A stretch of DNA of 64,000 nucleotides from Anaerolineae bacterium (GTDB lineage: Bacteria > Chloroflexota > Anaerolineae > Promineifilales > Promineifilaceae): NCBI GenBank assembly GCA_023384415.1, contig JAHDWJ010000006.1:154627-218626 (forward strand), given 5' to 3'. The notes beneath the pieces were generated by a model. That model was not told the DNA's origin, searched no databases, and worked only from the letters and a program-made list of their open reading frames with translations. The translations under genes were made by a program, and so were the position numbers. This document shows, piece by piece, positions 57,651 through 64,000 of the stretch. Position 1 is the first letter of the stretch. Every line of letters begins with the position of its first letter.

Positions 57651-57875
57651 ATGTCACAACAGGTAGTTCTGGAAATTATTGAAAAAGCGATGAATGATGA
57701 AGTTTTCCGTAATCTCCTCATTCTATCCCCCGAAGTCGCCCTGGCTGACTATGAAGACCTCACCGACGAAGAGCGTCAGATGCTCATGGATTTGGATGAG
57801 GAAAAATTAGAGCAATATGCTGGAGAATTAGGGTTGCGGCTTACCAAAGGTAGCTGGCTGCCTCCAGGTATATAA
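57651..57875 (+). CDS. Putative RiPP precursor peptide (Franean1_4349-like)
   Basis: This 74-aa acidic peptide has a helical leader-like part (VVLEIIEKAMNDEVFRNLLI, SPEVALADYEDLTDEERQML, residues 5-46) and a short tail RLTKGSWLPPGI. The pattern of EVFRNLL..SPE.AL.DY.LTDEER is like Franean1_4349-family RiPP precursors, and the family label is from memory. AAGGAG lies 8 nt before ATG 57651. No dedicated modifying enzyme is adjacent: the radical SAM gene upstream is HemW on the other strand. It could also be a small regulatory protein. Confidence 0.6.
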   Translation: MSQQVVLEIIEKAMNDEVFRNLLILSPEVALADYEDLTDEERQMLMDLDEEKLEQYAGELGLRLTKGSWLPPGI

Positions 57876-57908
57876 GGTTAATGTGCCATAACCAGTGAAT
57901 CAATATCA

Positions 57909-57949
57909 GTTATCAGTGAGCCGTATTTTATGGCTCACTGATAACTTTT
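57909..57949. terminator. Bidirectional terminator
   Basis: A 14-bp perfect stem GTTATCAGTGAGCC/GGCTCACTGATAAC with a 9-nt loop and a short T-tract. It lies between the convergent peptide gene and cyclase gene and includes a TATCAGT heptamer pair. Confidence 0.8.
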
Positions 57950-57951
57950 CA

Positions 57952-60900
57952 CTACACAGTTCTTAATTCTCCTCGTCGTTGGGTTAGAATTTCCCCCACC
58001 CGTTGTTGACAGTAAAGGCGATCCACATATCTGGCCCGCTGGTTGGCCGTGATAAGACATTGCTCCAGACAGTGGGTTTGTTCTGATAGATTGGCGGCCG
58101 TTTCCCCCAAAGCCAGCCAAATCAGGGGGGAATAATCTGGGCACCCCTTGTTTTCCACGGCCAACAAAGCATCTTGCCACCTGGACCGTGCGGCCGCAAC
58201 ATCCCCTCGCTGTGCCTGGACTACTCCCTGCCAATACAACGCTTGCGGCCGCCACCAATAATGTTCCCTCTCTTCAATCAACTTCAACCCTTCTTGCAGA
58301 CAATGCTCTGCCACATCTAATTTGTCTGATTGGGCGGCCATTTCGGCCACACTGACCAGCAGCCGCACTCGTTCCTCGCTGCCCTGATCTGCCTGCTTCT
58401 CAATAATTTCCTGAGCCGCCACAAAATGGGTCATGGCCTCATCCCACAAATGGAGGGCGTTATAATACCCTTGCCCCCAATTAAGATGGGCGATCAGCAG
58501 TTGGTACGGATCATTCATCTCGGCAAAAAGGTTGACCCCCTTTTCAAAATCTGCCAACGACTCCTCAAAACGTCCCACATAAGCCAAAATCTCGGCCCGG
58601 TTTGAGCAAACCACGGCCAGGTGATTGCGGCTGGTGTCCTGCGCCAACTGCACTGCCTCATCCAACGATTCCAAAGCCGCCTCTGGCTGCCCCAGACTAA
58701 ACTGCACCTGGGCGATGTTATTCAGGCTGGAGACAATCCAGACGGGTGTACTGAACTGGCGCGTGAGGGTCAACGACCGCTGCATGGTAGCCAATGCCTG
58801 GGGCAATTCCTGGCGCGAATAGTAGACATAGGCCAGCGCGTCTAATACGGCGGCTAAACGCTCATTGGCTGCGGCCGCGATACTCAACTGCTCTGCCTGA
58901 TGCAAATGGTCTAAAGCAATGTCTACCAACCCCTGGGCGATGGCCGCCATCCCCGCCCAGGTATGGCTGCGGGCCAACTCTTCTGGGGAAATGATCGCCC
59001 CATAATGCTCAATAACGTAGGCCGTTATCTCTTGCACCTGGGTAAATTGGGCCTGCCGATATTTAATGTCAGCTGTCAGGTTATACGCCTGAGCTATTCG
59101 TACCGGGTCTTCATTTTGCCGACTAAGCTCACCTGCTTTTTCCGCATCAGCCAGGGCGTTGCTGAAATCACCAGAAAGGCGATGTACTTCCCCCCGTGCC
59201 AGGCATATATCGGCATAGGTGGCCCAATATTGGGCTTGATTCAAACGCAGCAGGTGATTTTCGGCCAGCCGGTACAGCTCAATCGCTTCTTTGTTGGCAA
59301 ATAAGGTGCGGGCATCGTTCGCGGCCGCAAGGGCATACTCCAACCCTTTCTCATTAATATCCGTCTGGCTGTAATGGTAAGCCAGCACCGGGTAAAACGG
59401 CCGCAAATTATCCGCGTACCGGTCAACAATCCAATCCGCTATTAGAGCATGGAGCATTTGCCGCCGGGCATAGGTCAAACTTTCATATGCTACCTGCCGC
59501 GTCATGGCATGTTGGAAGAGATACTTTAGTTCTGGGTCCGCCCCAATCAGTTGGGTTAACTCTGCCTCAGAGAGCAGGCTTAAAATTTGTACGACCTGAT
59601 CCCGGCTTATTTCTGGAGAGATAGTAGTCAATGTCTCCAGATCAAACTCTCGTCCAATCACGGCAGCTACCTGAAGCAAATCACGGCTCAGGGTAGGCAA
59701 ACGGTCCAGCCGGGCTAAAAGCAAGCCATGGATGGTGTCCGGCACCTGCATTTCACGCAAACGACTTTCATTGATTTGGACGCGACGATCCTGGATGACC
59801 AGGATGCCCGTATCAAACATTACTTTGACTGCTTCTTCAATAAAGAGCGGGTTGACGGCACTCTCTCGCCCCTCTCGATCGCGAATGCCCAGATGTTGTT
59901 CCATATCCTGGGATAAGTTCATCACTTGCCCTAACATCTGGTATACCAGCTTGCGTGCTTCTGTAGGGGCCAGATCGGAGAGGGGAATGGGCAGGCAGTT
60001 GGGATTATCAAGTAGGGAAAATTTTTGTTCTCCCTGGGGGCGAAAAGTGACAGCGACAAGGATTGGCCCACTCAAGTGTTCGGCAATAGCATTGAGTAAT
60101 TCCAGGCTGGAAGTATCGGCCCACTGGATGTCTTCCAGGATGAGCAGCAGGGGGGTATGCGCGGCCGCGCCGTGCAAACAGCGACGTACCAGGTTAAAAA
60201 ACCGGTTTTGCCGCGCTTCTGGCTTAAGACGAGCCAGCCGCTCATCCAGAGACAAGGGCAACCCCAGCACTTCCCCCCACAACCCCACATCATCAATCAG
60301 TTCGGGGCAAAGGCGTTGGCTTTGTTGGCTGATTTTAGCTGCCTGGGTGGCTGGATCATCCGTGGGGTGCAGGCCAAACAAATCACGCCAAATGGTCAAC
60401 CAGGGGCCAAAGGGGGTTTCGACGGTATGGGGTTGACATTCGCCCATAAGGCCGGTACCGTGTGCCTCTTGCCAATGGCGTACCCCCTCGGCTAACAGCC
60501 GGGTTTTACCTACACCAATGGGGCCAAACAAAGCTACAATGCCGGGTACGCCTATCAGGGCGTTGTCTATAGACCCCAGGAGTAGATCTAACTCATTGTG
60601 CCGGTCTACCAGCGGCCGCGTCAGAGGGCCAAAATGGGTTTGCAGTGGGGTTATGGTGGTTCGCTCGCCTACGGCACGGTATGGGATGACCAGCTTTTGT
60701 TTCCCTTTCATGGCCACAGGGGGCAACGCCTCAAACTCCATCATCTGCCCGATTCGCTCGACAGTGCTGCGATTGGTCAGCACTTCCCCTTCTGGGCAAA
60801 TCGCCATCAGCCGGGCGGAGACATTGACGACATCGCCGACGACGGTATATTCGCGACGGCTTTCTGAGCCGACGGAGCAGGCAAACACTTTTCCTGCTGC

Positions 60901-61989
60901 CAACCCGATGCGCTGTGAGAGGATAAATTCGGGCCGTTCTCTTTGTAAAGCCAGCGCGCAGCGGATGGCTTGCTCTGGGCCATCGGGAGCGACAGGGGCC
61001 CCAAAGAAAATGTGGAGCATACTGCCTTTGTCGCCGGTGAGAACCCGGTTGAGGCGGCTGTTTTCTCCCCCATAGCGGGCAACGATGCCTCTAGCCCATT
61101 GGTAATAGGTTTGTAACTGCTCCCCGGCGTTGGTGGCATGGTAATCTATGCCGCTAAATTGGACGAAGATGGAGGTAACCGGGCGGTGTTCTGCCCAGAA
61201 AGGAGTGTTGGTGGCCTGGAGTCGGTCGTATAGGGTAGGGGGGATGAAGGTCGCGGCCGCGTCGAGCAGCGCTGGGTCAGCCGGTAAACGGGCTGGTTGT
61301 GTAAGGGGGATATCTTGGGGGACAGTCGCTCCAGGAGGAAGCAGATAATATGGCTCATCTGTTTTTAGCCCCAACTGCTGGCTGAGGGAATGGTGTAACA
61401 TAATTTGCCCGGCACTCCCTTTGCTCTCGGCAATGGCGGCTTCGTCTACCGGCTGGCCGGCTAAAATAAACTCCTGCTGGTGCGCTGGATCGCCGACGAC
61501 CATTTCCAGGCAACGGCCGTAACTCAGCCCTAATTTCATCGTCAGATTAAAGCTGTCTTGTTTGCCAGGGGGGCGGTTGGTGCGAACGATGTGGAACGCC
61601 TCGGCCATGAGCCGCTGCATCTGGCGGGCACAGGCCAGAGCACGCTGAGCCGCCCGGCCATCCTCATCGGCGAAGTAGACCATCATAGCATCCCCATAAA
61701 AATGGCTGACGACACCGTTATAATGGTGGATGTTGTTGATCATGGCCGTAAAGACGAGGAGGAGAACCCGGTTTAACTCTTCGGCCCCTCGGGGACCATC
61801 AGAGGCTAACTCTTCGGCCATACGGGTGAAACCGGAGATGTCACTGAACAAAGTCGCGGCCGCGAGCCAATGAGGTTGGCCAGGTTGGGGCAAATCACCC
61901 TGGATGAGACGGCGCACCAGGGAACTGGGCAAATAGGCAGCCAACTGGCGGGCTAAGGTGTTCATAGAAGCAACAACGGGGGAACTCAT
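57952..61989 (-). CDS. Two-cyclase-domain soluble adenylyl cyclase-like protein with STAND ATPase and TPR
   Basis: The order C1-C2-ATPase-TPR matches mammalian soluble adenylyl cyclase. C1 (about 42-225) keeps metal Asp50 (LFSDIS) and Asp100 (FYGDAM), but its Asn/Arg pair is lost (Asp182, no Arg). C2 (about 265-445) has lost the first metal Asp (Gln277) and keeps Asn389 and Arg393 (YTVVGDVVNVSARL) plus Thr382 and DKG. So one complete composite active site is expected within one chain. The ATPase has FGPIGVGKT and LILEDIQWADTS. TPR units fill about 870-1310. It is 1345 aa and cytosolic. ATG 61987-61989 starts at MSSPVVAS, and Met9 is an alternative. About ten GCGGCCGC sites. Confidence 0.9.
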   Translation of the reverse strand: MSSPVVASMNTLARQLAAYLPSSLVRRLIQGDLPQPGQPHWLAAATLFSDISGFTRMAEELASDGPRGAEELNRVLLLVFTAMINNIHHYNGVVSHFYGDAMMVYFADEDGRAAQRALACARQMQRLMAEAFHIVRTNRPPGKQDSFNLTMKLGLSYGRCLEMVVGDPAHQQEFILAGQPVDEAAIAESKGSAGQIMLHHSLSQQLGLKTDEPYYLLPPGATVPQDIPLTQPARLPADPALLDAAATFIPPTLYDRLQATNTPFWAEHRPVTSIFVQFSGIDYHATNAGEQLQTYYQWARGIVARYGGENSRLNRVLTGDKGSMLHIFFGAPVAPDGPEQAIRCALALQRERPEFILSQRIGLAAGKVFACSVGSESRREYTVVGDVVNVSARLMAICPEGEVLTNRSTVERIGQMMEFEALPPVAMKGKQKLVIPYRAVGERTTITPLQTHFGPLTRPLVDRHNELDLLLGSIDNALIGVPGIVALFGPIGVGKTRLLAEGVRHWQEAHGTGLMGECQPHTVETPFGPWLTIWRDLFGLHPTDDPATQAAKISQQSQRLCPELIDDVGLWGEVLGLPLSLDERLARLKPEARQNRFFNLVRRCLHGAAAHTPLLLILEDIQWADTSSLELLNAIAEHLSGPILVAVTFRPQGEQKFSLLDNPNCLPIPLSDLAPTEARKLVYQMLGQVMNLSQDMEQHLGIRDREGRESAVNPLFIEEAVKVMFDTGILVIQDRRVQINESRLREMQVPDTIHGLLLARLDRLPTLSRDLLQVAAVIGREFDLETLTTISPEISRDQVVQILSLLSEAELTQLIGADPELKYLFQHAMTRQVAYESLTYARRQMLHALIADWIVDRYADNLRPFYPVLAYHYSQTDINEKGLEYALAAANDARTLFANKEAIELYRLAENHLLRLNQAQYWATYADICLARGEVHRLSGDFSNALADAEKAGELSRQNEDPVRIAQAYNLTADIKYRQAQFTQVQEITAYVIEHYGAIISPEELARSHTWAGMAAIAQGLVDIALDHLHQAEQLSIAAAANERLAAVLDALAYVYYSRQELPQALATMQRSLTLTRQFSTPVWIVSSLNNIAQVQFSLGQPEAALESLDEAVQLAQDTSRNHLAVVCSNRAEILAYVGRFEESLADFEKGVNLFAEMNDPYQLLIAHLNWGQGYYNALHLWDEAMTHFVAAQEIIEKQADQGSEERVRLLVSVAEMAAQSDKLDVAEHCLQEGLKLIEEREHYWWRPQALYWQGVVQAQRGDVAAARSRWQDALLAVENKGCPDYSPLIWLALGETAANLSEQTHCLEQCLITANQRARYVDRLYCQQRVGEILTQRRGELRTV

Positions 61990-62010
61990 GGGTGAGGCAA
62001 AGCGGCCACA

Positions 62011-62544
62011 TTAATCTTCATCATCTAGTTCGGGGAAAAAACGACGGTTGAGCCAGCTGATCAATGCTTGTGTTTCGGTTAGGGTCAACCCCAGGCCGCA
62101 GAGGACAAAACGGGAACCATACTTAAAGGCCAGGCTGTTAAATTTCTCATCATAAACAAACGGCTCCACATGCTTCAGATCATACACATCCGTCAGACCC
62201 AGGATGGAAACAGGGCGGCGGACGATCAACTCCTCTTTGTTGAGGAATAAAATTTCCCGGTCAGCGATGTTAAACTGCCACCACCGCCAGATCCGCCGAC
62301 CTAGCCAGAGCCAGACAGCCATCCAGACAGCCCAGATAAAAAAGAGGGTTATCTTGGAAGTAAGAGGTATGTCACGCTGGGGTATGTCAAACGCCTGGAT
62401 GATAACCCAGATGGTTGCGGCCGCCCATATCAGCAGCAGGGCCGTGTACAGCCCCACATAAAACGGGCTGCGTTTGACCGGGAGGATAATTTTGAGCCGG
62501 TTCTCATTTTCTTCAAAAGTGATGCGAGTATTTGCCAGGTGCAT
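62011..62544 (-). CDS. Membrane protein with PH-like C-terminal domain
   Basis: It has 177 aa with two hydrophobic helices (FYVGLYTALLLIWAAATIWVII and ITLFFIWAVWMAVWLWLG) linked by a short loop, then a beta-rich cytoplasmic part (REILFLNKEELIVRRPVSILGLTDVYDLKHVEPFVYD) that looks like a bacterial PH (bPH) domain. The tail is acidic (PELDDED). No specific function. It is 21 bp upstream of the cyclase gene and on the same strand, so co-transcription is possible. Confidence 0.7.
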   Translation of the reverse strand: MHLANTRITFEENENRLKIILPVKRSPFYVGLYTALLLIWAAATIWVIIQAFDIPQRDIPLTSKITLFFIWAVWMAVWLWLGRRIWRWWQFNIADREILFLNKEELIVRRPVSILGLTDVYDLKHVEPFVYDEKFNSLAFKYGSRFVLCGLGLTLTETQALISWLNRRFFPELDDED

Positions 62545-62582
62545 GGGGTCTATTGTACCTCGAATTTTCTTTTTTCGAGGGT

Positions 62583-64000
62583 TTACTCACTTTCGTTGCG
62601 GCCGCAGCGTAAGCCAATATCCCGCTCAAAGGTCGCCGGGCGGCGGAAGTACCGGTTGGTGGCGCGTAGCTCTTCGGCGGGGTTAAGCCAACCGCCACCA
62701 CGGAGAACTCGCCCTTCACTGGTCGGTGTGGCTGGCCCGGTGGGATTAATGGTTGGGCTGGCCTGGTAAAAATCAGCCGCATACCAATCGGCCGTCCATT
62801 CCCACATGCTGCCCGCCAACCCCAAAATGCCCAAGGGGGTAGCTCCATCGGGCAACGCTGTAACTGATTGTAAATCGCGTAAATCAAACCCCCCATATAG
62901 AGCCAGCATGTCAGATGGCTCTTCATTGCCCCAGGGGTAGAGGTAGCCTATCGTCCCACGAGCCGCATATTCCCATTCTGCTTCAGTGGGTAAACGAGCG
63001 CCGGCCCAGGTACAGTACGCGGCCGCGCCATACCAGCTTATGTGGTTTACCGGATAATCGGCAAAACCAGATTGGGCGGCAAATGTGCCATCACTGTTTT
63101 GGATGAGGTAGGAAAAACTAGTCTCAAACTGGGTCCAGGCACAGGTAAAGCCATTGCATCGCTGCACATACCCCCCCTGGCTGTTGAGGAAAGCCGCATA
63201 TTGGCTCACCGTTACCTCATATTGATCTAGATAAAAACTATCTAACGTAACCAGGTGAGCTGGTTTTTCATCAGCTTGCGCGGCCGCGTCATCTGCGGCT
63301 GCCCCCATGGTAAAAGAGCCGCCAGGTACCAACACCATTGGCATATTATCCTGCTCTCGTACCAGGATGACGATGGGGGTAGCCGTTGGCGTTTGGCTTG
63401 GGGTCGGTGAAGGGGTACGGGATGGTGTTGGTGTATGGGTGGCGGTTGCGGTAGGTTGGGCTGTCACTGTGGGGCTCTCACTGGAAACAGCCAGTGGAAC
63501 TCCAGTGAGTGTATTGGTTGGCGATGGGTTGGTGGGGGTATGGGTTGGGCTGATGGTGATGGTAGGGGTTGGTGGGGAAACGGTAATGGTTGCCGTTGGG
63601 GTGATGGTTGGATTGACGACGACAGCAGGGATATTGCCCCCGAAGCCAGCCAGGCCAAAGGGAGAAGCGGCAAAAATCACCGCCGCGAGAATGATTGCTG
63701 AGATCAAATAGAGCCAGAAACGACTGCGGGGTGCAGGTTGCTCTGGGGGAAGGGCCGAAGATGGGGCTGCGGCCGCGGCGGGGAGCGGCTGGGGTGATGG
63801 CGTTTCAGCCGGGGCGACGGTGGCAGGAGGTGGGGGAAGGGGAGTGATGGCACCTGGATGTGGGTCTGCGGCCGCGTTGAGCGGGATGAGCGGTGGGTGA
63901 ACTAATAGGCTGCTATCTGGAAGAGCCGGGGTGGGAACTGGTGGGGGGGCTGGTGGGAGAACCGGCTCTATAAGGAGAGGGGGGGGGGGGAGGGGTGCGG
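62583..64000 (-). CDS. Membrane protein with extracellular FGE-sulfatase (SUMF1) domain (N-terminus outside window)
   Basis: The frame is open to the window end, so the N-terminus is missing. Visible from the N side: a Pro/Ala-rich stretch, one helix (WLYLISAIILAAVIFAASPFG), a long Thr/Pro linker (TITVSPPTPTITISPTHTP) and a formylglycine-generating-type domain (MVLVPGGSFTMG, RLPTEAEWEYAARG, YPWGNE, GSMWEWTADWY, RVLRGGGW, RATNRYFRRP ... GLRCG). Such domains often act as binding or catalytic modules. The architecture resembles the two kinases at 23.5-28.7 kb, so an N-terminal kinase beyond the edge is possible but not seen. A run of 12 G at 63979-63990 lies in the Pro-rich part. Confidence 0.85.
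   Translation of the reverse strand, partial: APLPPPPLLIEPVLPPAPPPVPTPALPDSSLLVHPPLIPLNAAADPHPGAITPLPPPPATVAPAETPSPQPLPAAAAAPSSALPPEQPAPRSRFWLYLISAIILAAVIFAASPFGLAGFGGNIPAVVVNPTITPTATITVSPPTPTITISPTHTPTNPSPTNTLTGVPLAVSSESPTVTAQPTATATHTPTPSRTPSPTPSQTPTATPIVILVREQDNMPMVLVPGGSFTMGAAADDAAAQADEKPAHLVTLDSFYLDQYEVTVSQYAAFLNSQGGYVQRCNGFTCAWTQFETSFSYLIQNSDGTFAAQSGFADYPVNHISWYGAAAYCTWAGARLPTEAEWEYAARGTIGYLYPWGNEEPSDMLALYGGFDLRDLQSVTALPDGATPLGILGLAGSMWEWTADWYAADFYQASPTINPTGPATPTSEGRVLRGGGWLNPAEELRATNRYFRRPATFERDIGLRCGRNESE
63979..63990. repeat. Twelve-G homopolymer within a coding region
   Basis: A run of 12 G on the + strand encodes prolines on the minus-strand gene. It is prone to slippage or sequencing error and would shift the frame of the FGE-domain protein. 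Confidence 0.8.

Noticed and set aside
57952-61989. Long open frames on the + strand opposite the second cyclase (for example 59732-60436 and 60518-61075)
   Set aside because: They are antisense shadows of high-GC coding sequence, with no ribosome sites or recognisable domains.

Overview
The window looks like chromosomal DNA from a member of the Chloroflexota, probably Anaerolineae-like. The reasons are cumulative: Thr/Pro-rich linkers on exported proteins, large STAND-type adenylate cyclases with TPR tails, PknB-type kinases fused to extracellular domains, an Asp23/FakA pair, and a CrtI-CrtB-fused CrtYcd carotenoid cluster. No rRNA or taxonomic marker is present, so the placement is an inference. 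No CRISPR array, complete transposase, phage module or replication origin was seen.

Layout. 1-4.3 kb: partial Calx-beta surface protein, a tig-clpP operon and tRNA-Leu(UAG). 4.6-12 kb: anchored exported protein, homoserine dehydrogenase, then HAD hydrolase-birA-adenylate cyclase/STAND/TPR. 12.2-17.4 kb: LysM lipoprotein, pyruvate phosphate dikinase, a MITE and a helicase remnant. 17.6-20.7 kb: a selenocysteine formate dehydrogenase and a formate channel. 20.9-28.7 kb: ureohydrolase, class II aldolase, and two receptor-like Ser/Thr kinases, one ending in an HtrA-like protease with PDZ and one in WD40 repeats. 28.7-39.8 kb: phospholipid synthesis, DinB-like and SDR proteins, CCA-adding enzyme, Rpn nuclease, FakA/Asp23, isocitrate dehydrogenase, a second MITE copy, metallopeptidase lipoprotein, alkyltransferase-like protein and DUF1232 protein. 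39.8-46.3 kb: carotenoid operon, PRC-barrel protein, acyl-CoA dehydrogenase and a CsbD-type stress protein. 46.3-57.3 kb: ClpC, peptidases, MutM, a response regulator and HemW. 57.4-64 kb: small zinc protein, putative RiPP precursor, a second cyclase with two cyclase domains, and a partial FGE-domain membrane protein.

Four sequence-level signals stand out. First, the palindrome GCGGCCGC occurs roughly 105-110 times by eye, about 50-fold above composition-based expectation, resembling cyanobacterial HIP1. Second, two copies of a 235-238 bp element have 16-bp terminal inverted repeats and each is flanked by its own perfect 9-bp target duplication. Third, many intergenic spacers hold tandem arrays with a 7-8 bp period but different unit sequences. 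Fourth, the in-frame UGA of the formate dehydrogenase is followed by a SECIS-like hairpin with a GGUCU loop at the same distance as in E. coli fdhF.

Functionally the region combines protein quality control (Tig, ClpP, ClpC, oligopeptidases), central carbon and formate metabolism (PPDK, aldolase, ICD, FdhF, FocA) and an unusually dense set of sensory proteins (two cyclases, two kinases, a response regulator).
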